Below, piece after piece: positions 43,046-53,716 of a stretch of 64,000 bases of DNA. The stretch spans positions 10,156,043 through 10,220,042 of the forward strand of contig CM077155.1 in the NCBI GenBank assembly GCA_039583875.1, read 5' to 3'. The translations under genes were made by a program, and so were the position numbers. This DNA is from Platanthera guangdongensis. Its lineage: Eukaryota; Streptophyta; Magnoliopsida; Asparagales; Orchidaceae. Numbering within the stretch: position 1 is the first letter of the stretch; each line of letters begins with the position of its first letter. Below the pieces are notes generated by a model. It saw nothing but the letters and a program-made list of their open reading frames with translations, ran no database searches and was not told where the DNA came from.

Positions 43046-45052
43046 TGTAACACCCCAAAGTTAATTTGTGTTCAGGTACGGGTGACTCGGCCTGGGACAC
43101 GGGCGTGTCCCAGGGCGTGTCATGCTTGGGTTGAGCAGTTGAGTGTGGAATTGACGAAACTGATTCGACAGAGGGAACACGCTAGGTGACACGGGCGTGA
43201 CCCATCAAACAAGTGTGTGTCAGTAGGTGTGTCCCCCTGTTCGATGAATTATGCTCAATGATCGTCCAGTAAGGTGTACACGGCCTGGGACACGGGCGTG
43301 TCCCAAGGCGTGTTTGCGTGACATGGCCTGGGACACGGGTATGTTCCAGGGCCGTGTGACTCTCGGGTGAATTTGAGATATTGCCGAGTGAAGTACACGG
43401 GTGGTCAACACGGTCGTGTCGGGCAGTACACGTGCATGTAGGGCGTGACACGGGCATGTCACACGGCCGTGTACTGGTTAGATTTGAGTCAGTTACCTGC
43501 CGCTTAAGTGACACGGCCTGTGACACGGGCGTGTCACAGGGCGTGTCAGGCCGTGTTCAGGGTATTTTTGGGTAAATCTGAGCCTCTCATTTCCCTTATC
43601 TTGGATCCAAAGGCCAGGCTACATCCAGGTGGATCAAGGCCGGGAAAATGTGATAAATCCCCTTTATCTTCATCTCCTTATTCTACTTTTCATTTCAAGA
43701 TAGAGAAAGAGAAAGGGAGAGCAAGGGAAGGAGAGAAGGAAGGAAAGCCAGCTGCTGGAGGAGCTGTGGAGTACGGAACGAAGATCCGAGAGCGGATTCG
43801 TGAAGGCAAAGCCGAGGCGGTGACTTCCATTCGGCTACTTCATTCCACCGAAGCGATCTTCAAGGGTAACGATCTCCTTCTTGGACATCGAAGTACTTTC
43901 GTTATACATATGCGTGGAATCCTCCACCAAGAAGTGGATTTCGTAAGAGATTCCTTCGTTGAGTCTGTATCTAGAGCAGGAAGTATGAAGTATGGCATAG
44001 GCATGCAGTGTGAAGCCCATCTGGATGGGTAGTCTGGATTGGTGATGCTCATGGGTAAACCAGAGAAGACTCCGTGGATTTGATGCTATGAGATATATAC
44101 TTTGCTTTATTGGATGAATGAATGATATGTGATGTGCATATGGATGTATGGAGGATTTGAATAAGCTCTGAGTTATGTGAGAGATCATTGGTAGCATGCT
44201 TGGGAAGTAAGCACCCGGCCTGCTACACCACTAAGGCGGGTTGATCTAGATAGAGCAGAGATCGATGCGCGGAAGTGCCCGGGAAGCGAGCACCTAGCTT
44301 GATGCACTACAAAGTGTGGGTCGATCTAGATTAGGTTGAGAGATCAATGGGTGGTAGTGTCCGGGAAGCGAGCACCCAGCCTGCTGCACCACAACGTGTG
44401 GGTCGATTTTTTTTGATTGGTAATGTTTCAGGTTCCCTGAGCGCACGGAGCGTTGGGTGGATACCAACATTTGTGATATGGTTGTGGTTGCTAGATTGAT
44501 ATGGTTGTGGTCGCTAGATTGCTAGAGAGATTATGATATGGCAAAGCATACAGGGAAGGAACCACTGCACCGGGTAAGGGGTAGGGTCGTTATAATGGGT
44601 CAGCTAATGCTGACCGTTACTTTGTTTGCCGCTCTTGGGTGGATATTTGTTTGCAGGTGCTATTGCTTGATATGAAATGAGTGGACTGGAGGCTTACTGC
44701 TAAAGGCCCTTGAAGGCCGTGCGAAGCGTGGTTGGATTTCATGTTTGGCCGGCCTGCGTGACGATGTACGAAAATGTCTTTGTGTAAAGAGAAACCTGTA
44801 AAGCCTTAAGACCGTGTGTGCGTGAGTTGTATACATTCCTGGTTTGGATATATAAATGTGGAGTTTATATAGTCGTGGACATTCTTTGAGTTGAGTTCTT
44901 GGTAATTGAAAATACTGCGCTAGAATGTATTGAGTTAGGATGCGAGTAGATTTTGATTTCCACCCGTAATTCCGCCGCTTGTCTGTGACATATGGCGTGG
45001 AGCCCCGACCGGACCCACCGTTATATGCCACGTTACGAGTGGGGGCATTACA
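43046..45052 (+). repeat. 3' LTR of Gyp-10 (2.01 kb)
   Basis: TGTAACACCCCAAAG to GGGGGCATTACA. It is the uninterrupted counterpart of the split 5' LTR (2.03 kb). GACACGGGCGTGTC motifs occupy 43080-43560. The three 80-bp and two 23-bp units lie at 44203-44520. Confidence 0.93.
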
Positions 45053-46494
45053 TTGATTATGTCTTCTCTTTCTCGAAACAACTGAGAAGACTTATGTGGA
45101 TTTGATGTTAGCAGATTCAGGGTGATAGACCTTCAAACTATTGCTTTATCCAGATGAACTCCCGAAACTTCTTGACAAATAGAAGATTTGCTGTCCTTTG
45201 AAGAGTCCTGGAAGAAGACAGAAGAAGACTCTTCATTTGGATTGGATGTTCTTCTTCTTCTTCAGCTTGATGTACTTTCTCTAGTTAGTGCTTGTTTTTC
45301 TGTATCAGCTTTCTTTTTCTTTTTGTCTCAGAGAATTGTCGAGAAAGAGCAGCAGAAGATTCTTGATTAATAGACTGACTGTCTGTCTCTCTATCTGTCT
45401 GTGTAAGAAAGAGATGGAAAATCCCTTTTTGTATATACCATATTATATTTCTTTTGAAATTTAAAATTCTTCTGCATTCATTGCTGACGGCCTGGAGAAT
45501 ATTTTGCATTGAATGATTTCCCCAACTGTCCCACTGAAAAACGGCAACCAATAATCCCGATGAAGACCGTAATCAATACTTGCTTCTAACTGTAATATTC
45601 AGAGAATATTTTAGCATTGATTACTCAGGAATTCTTGTCATAGAATAAGGACAGATGGATGAAAATAACTAAGTCTGGTTCTTCACAGAATTCGTCGATC
45701 TGGGTCCAAAGTTCGTCGAGCTGTGAAGTCAAGTTCGTCGACCAGATAATGGTTGTTCGTCGAGCTGAGATCCAAGATCGTCGACCGCAAAACAGACAAC
45801 TGCTTTCTCTAGAGCTTTGCCAATTCTGTGTATGAAGTTTATCGAGCTGTTAATGTAAGTTCGTCGACCGGAGTTCAGCAAAGTGTTTCTGGACTTAGAA
45901 TATTCTGGAATGAAGTGTTGAAGTGGAGTTGCCAGAAATCGTCGACCTGAGAACTAGATTCGTCGACCTGAGAACTTCTAACTGCTAGATATGTCTTGCC
46001 AGGAATGTGGTCTAAGTTCGTCGAGCTGAGAAGGTGAATTCGTCGGCTGGAGTATGATCCTGGACTTAGGATATTTACTTGTTTCTGGAATAGGATGTTG
46101 AAGTAGAATACCCATAGATCGTCGACTTGAATATCAAGTTCGTCGAGTGGAGTTTAGAGAAATTCTTGACTTGAAATGTTGAAGTAGTGTCCATAAATCG
46201 TCGACCTGAGTCCCAAGTTTGTCGAGCTCATCTCAGATAATTGTCTCTAAGATCGTCGATCTGAGCACGGCATTCGTCGACCTGAGTTCGATGAACGTCG
46301 AACTCATTTTCTGAGTCTCTGAAATTTCTCTAAGTCTTGAGTCTTTATGCAGTCTCTTGATGGGTGGTCCATGTAGTGTTAACTCCAAGGACTTGGCTTA
46401 TACTCTAAGACATAACCATGAGTTTGGCTATACATGTTGGGTCAGATGATCCTAACTTAGTGAACCTAGCCCAAATCAAACTAGGGATCCAACA
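45053..46494 (-). repeat. 3' LTR of Cop-9, promoter-distal part
   Basis: On the minus strand it begins TGTTGGATCCCTAG at 46494, next to the purine tract. It matches 55829-57310 and carries the TCGTCGA array. It continues at 29185 beyond Gyp-10. Confidence 0.92.
45691..46302 (-). repeat. TCGTCGA motif array, Cop-9 3' LTR
   Basis: About 19 copies of TTCGTCGA or ATCGTCGA in 610 bp, mostly in pairs separated by CTGAG or CTGTG-like words. A few end copies are inverted (TTCGACGAA type). Confidence 0.9.
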
Positions 46495-46508
46495 ATCTCC
46501 CCCTATTT
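46495..46508 (-). other. Polypurine tract of Cop-9
   Basis: Minus-strand AAATAGGGGGAGAT directly before the 3' LTR start TGTTGGATCC. The same tract precedes the Cop-8 LTR (59410-59423). Confidence 0.88.
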
Positions 46509-46684
46509 GGGTGAGGTCACTAATTACAGACTCATAATGTAACAAAAATTTACAAAGCATGAAAACATATATCTGGCAGGAAAAATTAGTATATGCAGCA
46601 GATATATATACAATAAGCTTTGTATCAGGAAATATAAAAAGTAGTTTTCAAACTAACTCAGAAATATTAAAGATAGTTCTAGTT

Positions 46685-49630
46685 TCATTTCTTTTGCTTT
46701 TTCTCATTTTGCTTCTCCTCTTTGCCTTTCTCTCCAGACTGAGTGAATATAATTTCCCTGTCGGGATCAGCAGCTTGCACCTTTATCATTGTCATGTCAG
46801 CAGCCCCTATGATTTTTAGAGATGTAGCCATGGGCACTACTGCTTTTGGATGCAGTTTCATATAATCATTAACATTGAAAAATTTATTAGCTTTAGCAAA
46901 CCTATTCAGCTCTTCCTTCTTGTACTTGGACATTGTTGTGTATTCAGATGTATCCTTCCCTTCATCTCTAGCTTTGTTGATCATGGAAAGGTCAACCAGT
47001 TCCAGAAACCTGGCCATCCTTGCAGTTGTAGCTGTTTTAGGATCTTCAAATGGTATAGGAGAAGCAGGTCTTTTGGAGCTTTCATCTTTTTGATGTTCAG
47101 TTAGTTGTTGCTGTTTTTGTTATTGATGGCGCTGTTGTTGTTGTTGTTGGTGCTACTTGCCAGAAGAATAGGATCTCTGCTGGCTGCGTCCTAAAGATGA
47201 AGACCTACCCTGATGTCTTTGATAAGTTTGAAACTGAGTAGGCCTTGGAGCTAGAAAACTGGAAGCACCAGCAGCTGGAGGAGGAGGTGGAGGAGGATCC
47301 TTCCTGAATCTTTATGGGGGTGGAGAATATCTTCTGCTTCTTTTCCTTTCTTTATGTTCATTTTTGGACAGCACATCCAAGCTGTCATGCCCTTGTAAGG
47401 AGTGATCATCTACAATATATAGTATGGAGTGTCATTGGCAGGATTGGGCTTTGGAGTAGGAGGTGGAGGAGGTTTCCTTTTCTTAGAAACTTTCTTTTTC
47501 TTAGGTTCTTCATATGAGTCCTCATCTGCATCCTCATCATCATCAGTGGAGTCTTGATGGTTAACATATAATGCATTTAATGCTTTTAAGGCTGCAGTAG
47601 ATATTTCAGGTTTCTCTGGCTGGGAGGGAGCTGGAGGAGGAGCTGCAACTAGAGCTGGAACAGGAGCTGGAAAGCTGGTCATAACAGTGCTTTCATCAAC
47701 TGTCTTACTTTCCTCTTCTATATCAGCCATGAACAAGGCATCCAGATCAGGCATACGTGAGTCATCCATAACAAAAATTGGGGCTGAAATGGCTGTTGTA
47801 GGGGATGAAATAATAGGGGAAACAACTCTTGGAAGAGATGGAATGGTTGGAGCTTTAGGAACAGCAAAAATGGCCTTTAGTTGCTTGGCAACTTTGGGGA
47901 TTATTGGTGTGGTGTAAGGGATTATAGCCAAAGATGACTTAATACTATCTTCTGGAAGAGAGCTCAAATGAGCTGTATCAAAAATTCTTAACAAGCTTGA
48001 TAGATCTACTGTGGAATTAATAATGTAATCACCAACAGTGGTTATTTCTTTTGTGGCAGTATCATCCACATCCATGTCAATATTAATAAAATGAATCAAA
48101 TCAAATAAATCATCATCAGCATCTACTGCTGCTATTTCTGCGGCTAATTCTGTTGTTGTTGCTGTTGGTACTGTTGTTGCTGCTGTTATTGTTGTTGTGG
48201 ATACTGCTACTGCTGCTTCTTCATCAAGTATCTCCCCCTGCCTGGTTTCAGTGCTAACTGGAGCCAGGCCCCTAAGTGAAGAGGGGGCGGCAGAGAGAGC
48301 ATGGATTTGAGCAGCAAGAGAAGATATGGAAGTAGAAAGAGGGGAAATAACCTCTACTATAAAATTTTTGAGGAGAGGTGTAAGCAGTGCAATAAGAGAA
48401 GTAGTGATGGAGGGATCCAATGGTAGAGTTGTAGATGGTGTGGCAGAATGTGTTGGTATGGAAACAGATGTAGGGATGGAAGTAGTTGGTGGAGTGGAAG
48501 GGAGAGCATATTGCATGGTTGTATCTTGTGGAGAAGGACTATTGAGAGGGGAGGAGAGTAGATTGAATGTTGGGAGGTAAGGGAGATGAAAGTGGTAAGG
48601 GAATGTGGGTATCATGGGGGGACTGAGGTGGGGTTGGTTGTGGTCATTGAGATGGAGAAGGTTGTTGAGATTCCTGAGGAGGGGAAGAGGGGATGTCAGT
48701 AAGATCAATTGGTGGAGAAGTGGCAAGAGATGTAGCTGGAGTAGAAATATGAGTAGGTTGTTGAGGTTGTTGGTGTGGTTGTTGGTTTGGTTGGTGTAGA
48801 GAAGGAATGATGGAAGAGGATGGAGGTGTAGGATGGATTTCTTCAGAAGGGTGGGGAGTGGCAGGATCAGCCCTTATACTTTCAAAAGCTTTGGTGGCAG
48901 AGGAGGAAGCCTTAGATGGCTTTGTGATGGTCCTCTCCCACCTGCCAAACAGGGCACAAGTGAGCCTTCTGATGGCATTAATGAATATGGTCAGAGAGAC
49001 CAGAGATTTAGCAGCTTTTTCTTTCAAGAAGATCCCTAGGATCCTTCCAAAACCGACTTCCTTTTTATTATTCTTTTTCTTTATCAGATCAAACAGGATC
49101 TGAGCCCAGTTCACCCTTTTCTTGTTAACTACTGCACACACAATCAAAAATTGGTGCCTGCTTATATAGTCGTGTGCAGTGTGCTTGCCCAGCAAGACTT
49201 TGCCTACAATGTCTGCTAAGAATTTGAATTCAGCAGAAAGATGCTTCTTCAGCAATTTTTTAGGGGTTTTTCTAGAATAACCCATTAGACTTAGCATCTC
49301 ATCATACGCTTTAGTATCCATTTCTAAATCCTCTTCACCATTACTTAAGCCAAATATTTCTGTTAAAATGGCGGGAGTGAGAGAAACAGTATTACCCGCG
49401 ATTGTTCCAGACATGGTGTTATCATATGTGGTAGAAGAAGTATACACCCATTCCCTGATTTTTGTGGCAGATATCTTGATTCTAGTTGACAGAAGATTCT
49501 TCAGTTGTTGGTCTTCAAGTAGTTGCAGGATATCTAGGAAGATGGGGTCAGAGTGTTGGAAATAGTCAAAATTGACATCAAACCCTGTGTCAAATTTCAT
49601 TGCGGCAAGAGTTCCTGCTTGAATCGCCAT
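46685..49630 (-). pseudogene. Extra 3' reading frame of Cop-9 (about 980 codons, broken)
   Basis: It starts at ATG 49630 (MAIQAGTLAAMKFDTGF). Residues 1 to about 235 form a helical domain with ILTEIFGLSNGEEDLEMD, KHLSAEFKFLADIVGKVLLG and ISRHQFLIVCAVVNKKRVNW. It resembles the domain often labelled putative plant transposon protein (family knowledge, not searched). A Ser/Thr/Pro-rich middle, an acidic stretch, a basic-proline block (KKKKVSKKRK), an SR-like basic block (KERKRSRR), a Gln run and a C-terminal domain (NRFAKANKFFNVNDYMKLHP, Lys-rich end) follow. Breaks: TGA at 48644-48646, frame changes near 48540 and 47425, and stops near 47310, 47156 and 47122. I see no signal peptide or clear membrane helix, so an envelope role is not supported. 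Confidence 0.8.
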
Positions 49631-49805
49631 GAGAGCACCTGCAAGAGAAAAGCAAAGATCAAGTGCAAAGTATCTGAAAGCGCGGGACGGAGGTCGAATA
49701 AAACCTAGATATAAGGTTTTACAGAATATGAATCGACAAAGTTCGTTCCACGAAAATTTAAAAATTCTTCGATCTGAGGTTGACGAAATAATTTAGAGTT
49801 AGACA

Positions 49806-49995
49806 ATTCGTCGAGCTCAGTCTGAAGATGTGAAGACATTTCGTTGAGCTCCGTTCGACGACAGTTTTCTGAAGTAGATTCGCCGAGCTTCGTTCGACGG
49901 AAACAACTTCACTCACAGAGAGTTCGACGAATATCTCAAGAACTTCCCCAGTTCGTCGAACTCCGTTCGACGAACTTTGGCAAATTCGTCGAGGG
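49806..49995 (-). repeat. TCGTCGA motifs between pol and the extra frame, Cop-9
   Basis: About nine TTCGTCGA/TTCGACGAA motifs lie in this spacer. They include a perfect 10-bp hairpin GTTCGTCGAA-CTCCG-TTCGACGAAC (49951-49975). 49631-49805 has only scattered copies. Confidence 0.88.
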
Positions 49996-50004
49996 TAGAC
50001 AAAA

Positions 50005-51585
50005 ACTAAACTAAGTCTTCTCCATTGATCATTCCAAGCTGATTTATAAAGAACAAGCTATTTCTCTCATCCAGAGGTTTGGTGAATATATCAACTCTTT
50101 GTAAATCAGTGTAGATTTAGACAAGATTAACTTTGTTTTTGTCTACACACTCTCTAATGAAATGATGCCTAATATCTATATGCTTGGTCCTACTGTGATG
50201 AACTGGATTTTGTGCTATGACTATAACACTTGTGTTATCACAAAATAGAGTTGAATTATTTAAGTTGAGAACATAATCTAGGAGTTGATTTTGGATCCAC
50301 AACATCTAGGAATAGTAATTGCCAGCAACTATATATTCTGCTTCAGCTGTTGATGTAGACACAGATGATTGTTTCTTACAAAAGCAAGACACTAATCTCA
50401 TCCCAAGGAACTGACAAGTTCCTAAGGTGCATTTTTTGTCCACCCTGCATCCTGCAAAGTCAGCATCTGAATATCCAGTTAAATCAAATTCTGACTCAGT
50501 AAGATACCATATGCCTAGACTAGGACAACTCTTTATATATCTCAAAATTCTTTTTAAGAAAATTAGGTGAGATTCTTTAGGGTTCACCTAGAACATAGCA
50601 CAATGGCATGTGGCAAACATAATATCAGGTCTGCTTGCTGTAAGGTATAGTTTCTGATCCACAGGTTTCCCATGTGCATCAGAGTCTATTACAACATTTG
50701 TAGCCATGGGTGTTTTCTTTGCTAAGCCATCAGCCATCCCAAATTTTTTTATAAGCTCTTTAGCATATTTAGATTGGGAGATGAAGATGCCATCAGGGAG
50801 CTGCTTCACTTGGAGACCAAGGAAGTAGGAGAGCTCACCCATGCTACTCATTTCAAATTTGAATACATGAGATCAGAGAATCTCTTGCATAATTTGGAAT
50901 TAGTAGACCCAAATATGATGTCATCCACATAGATTTGTACTAACAAGGTTTGGTCCTTATGATTTCTAGTGAAAAGTGTTTTATCTACTATGCCTCTAAT
51001 GAATTTATGCTCTATTAAAACGCTAGCTAGGGTATCATACCAAGCTCTTGGAGCTTGCTTTAGAGCATACAGAGCTTTATGCAATTTAAAAACATGATAA
51101 GGATGAGTTGGAGAGACAAAACCTGGAGGTTGCTCAACATAAACCTCTTCTTTAAGTACTCCATTCAGAAATGCACTCTTCGCATCCATCTGATACACCT
51201 TGAATTTCTTGTAGGCAGTATAGGCTAGAAAAATTCTGATGGTCTCTAACCTTGCAACTGGTGCAAAGGATTGATCATAATCTATGCCCTCTTCTTGCCT
51301 GTATCCTTGAGCAACAAGCCTAGTCTTGTTCCTCACAACTATACCTTAGACATCTAGTTTATTTCTATATACCCATTTGGTTCCAATGACTGGGTAGTCT
51401 TGAGGTCTTGGAACTAAATCCCAAACTCTACATCTCTCAAATTGGTTAAGTTCCTCTTGCATTGCAATGATCCAGTGGGGATCCTTCTCAGCATCTCTTA
51501 TGGATTGAGGTTCAACCTGAGAGAGAAAACAGACATGCATCAAGCCTTGGTTGAGTTGATGCCTTATCTCTACACCTGTTGACAT
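50005..51585 (-). pseudogene. pol: Reverse transcriptase and RNase H of Cop-9
   Basis: The RT begins HWIIAMQEELNQFERCRVWD and VIGTKWVYRNK. It continues [58 protein letters not shown] and the catalytic [12 protein letters not shown]. Then LSYFLGLQVKQLPDGIF, RHase motifs YSDADFAGCRVDKK and STAEAEYIVAG, and CDNTSVIVIAQNPVHHSR, RTKHIDIRHHFIRE. Breaks: TAA near 51343, a frame change at 50850, and TAGs at 50588-50590 and 50306-50308. Confidence 0.93.
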
Positions 51586-51834
51586 GTCTCCAATTACTTA
51601 GGATCTGGGGTGATCCCTGAGTGTGACAAAGTCAGTTGGTGGAGTTGGTTCAACAACAACATTTTGAATTAATTCCACTTGTGGAATTGAGTTTGCTGTT
51701 GGATGAGGTTCAGTCACTTCAGTTCCTTCTTCTTCATCTTGTGGAGAAGGATGTGTTGGAGCCACCTGGGTGAGGCTTACTCCATCTAAGTACTCACACA
51801 AGTGCGGTACCTGCAAAGGATTGCTGGTAGAAAT

Positions 51835-52720
51835 CTCTTTCTACTTGTAAGACATATTAGCCTCATCAAAAGTAACATGAATATATTCTTCTATTTTTAA
51901 AGATGATTTATTGAATACCATATAAGCTTTGCTTACTTAGGAATATCCTAGAAAAATTCCCTTTTCAGCCTTAGCTTCAAACTTTCTAATGTATTTCTTG
52001 TTGTTATTATGTATATAACATATACAACCAAATACTTTAAAATAGTTGATTTTATGTTTCTTTCCTTTAAGTAATTCATAGGGAGTCCTATTCTTTAGTT
52101 TATGTATTAAACTTCTATTCAGGACATAATTTGCTGTGCTTACAGCCTCTGCCTAAAAGGATATGGGCATGTAAGCATCTGTAAGTAATGTACCTGCAGC
52201 TTCAATTAGGGTCCTATTTTTCCTTTCAGCTAACCCATTTTGTTGGGGAGTTCTAGGAGCTAAGAAATAGTGCATGATACCTTCCTTCTCACAGAACTCA
52301 TGTATAAGAAGAGACTCAAACTCTGTACCATGATTACTTCTGATCAATGCAACATGAGTAGAGTACTCAATCTGTATGGTCCTGAGAAAATCTGTAAGAA
52401 CTTTAAAGGTATCTGACTTAGATCTCAGAAAAGACACCCAAGTGAACCTTGACAAGTCATCTACAATGACTAGGGTAAATGATTTCCCTCCTAGGCTTTG
52501 TACAGCAATGGGTCCAAAAAGAACCATTTATAGCAAATACAAAATCCTAAGTGAATCACTTTTATTTATTGATTTAAAGCTAGATTTAGTTTTCTTACCT
52601 AATTGACAAGCCCTGCAAAGGCCTTCCTTCTTGTAGGGGCCAGAAGGTAAGGGCCAGAAGGTAAGCCTCTCACAAGGTTATCTTTTGATAGCCTAATAAT
52701 ATTTTTCATATTAACATGAC
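51835..52720 (-). pseudogene. pol: Integrase of Cop-9, second catalytic Asp changed
   Basis: The zinc region reads GLCRACQLGKKTKSSF. The core reads VIVDDLSRFTW (first Asp), then IRSNHGTEF, where the second catalytic Asp is Asn, then QQNGLAERKN (Glu). After a stop near 52153 the C-terminal part runs YFWAEAVSTANYVLNRS, YFKVFGCICYIHNN and KGIFLGYS. 51586-51834 is the Pro/Thr-rich linker toward RT. Confidence 0.9.
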
Positions 52721-52745
52721 CTAGCCTTTTATGCCATAATTCATT

Positions 52746-53135
52746 CTAAGTACTAACTATATTGAGTAGGCAGATATCTGAATTGGCAGAATAAAAATTA
52801 ACTAAGTAGATGTTGCCTTGTCTATTTCCAATTAAAATAATTTGTTTTTCTTTATTGGATATAGTGCAGGAGGTTGAGTTAAAGTGTACCTGATAACCTT
52901 CATCACATAATTGACTTATGGATATGAGGTTATGTTTGAGTCCTCTGACATATGTCACTTTCTTGAAGGTGACAGCTCTAATTTTCACTTCTCCATAACC
53001 TTCTAACTGGCCACATTTTGAATCACCAAAGATTACCTTTAGCCCCAGCTTGGAATTATAGTTGATTAGGTTGTCCTTGCTGCCAGTCATATGTTTGGAG
53101 CATCCTCTGTCCAGGTACCAGGTTTGATTAATCAC
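52746..53135 (-). pseudogene. pol: Protease of Cop-9, active site Asp-Arg-Gly
   Basis: WYLDRGCSKHMTGSKDN, KVIFGDSKCGQLEGYGE and GLKHNLISISQLCDEGYQ identify copia protease. The usual Ser after the catalytic Asp is Arg. The frame ends at 52746 near the integrase zinc region. Confidence 0.88.
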
Positions 53136-53370
53136 TGGACAACCCTTTTCCTGTAGTAAAAACAGTTAGTTGTTCTTGACCCAGGTTACCTTGGGTCCTT
53201 TATATTGCTGATATGAGAAACTAGATATCACAGAGAATTCTGGTTGAGATTTGTATCATAAAGGATGATATCTTCTTGGTGGAATTATACAATCAGCTAA
53301 TGGATTAAATGGTTTCCTAGGTTTATTAGAGTTGCTGTTACAATTATAATTTTTGTTAAGACTTTCTGGG

Positions 53371-53612
53371 TTCGACGAATTATTGTGAGTTCGTCGACCA
53401 GAGTTCAATGAATTGGGATAAGATCATCGATCTCTGCCCAGAGAATGACCATAGTCATTTCTGTGCCCCACGTTCGTTGATCTCTGCTCGACGAACCATA
53501 CAGAGTTCATTGATCGCAGTTAGACGAATAATTATAGTTAAAGTTTACATTCAGAGTTCGTCGATTAGAGTTCGACGAACTATTCATGTTTCGTCGATTT
53601 GAGTTCGACGAA
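53371..53612 (-). repeat. TCGTCGA motif cluster in the gag-protease linker of Cop-9
   Basis: About nine copies of TTCGTCGA/TTCGACGAA and decayed forms lie inside what should be coding sequence. In one frame they give Ser/Asn/Arg-rich text (SSNSNRR). Confidence 0.85.
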
Positions 53613-53716
53613 ATCTGCTAAGCTTTGTTTTTACTTGTTTTTAGTTTTTGTTATTTTGATTTTTAAGGTTTGATATTTCTTCTGTGATTTGTTTATTAGT
53701 TATTATCTCTTTGCCT

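Larger units (their letters stand above)
29186..45052 (+). mobile_element. Gyp-10: gag-only Ty3/gypsy element
   Basis: The 5' LTR (29186-29338 plus 39368-41244) is split by Gyp-11. Internal region 41245-43045 holds gag but no protease, RT or integrase. The 3' LTR is 43046-45052 and the duplication TTGAT. Without Gyp-11 it would be about 5.8 kb. A gag-only layout is known as TR-GAG and implies pol supplied by another element. Its LTR resembles that of Gyp-11 in both ends and in the GACACGGGCGTGTC motif. Confidence 0.9.

Noticed and set aside
47687..48580. Plus-strand frames opposite the Cop-9 extra frame
   Set aside because: Shadows of the low-complexity minus-strand coding sequence.
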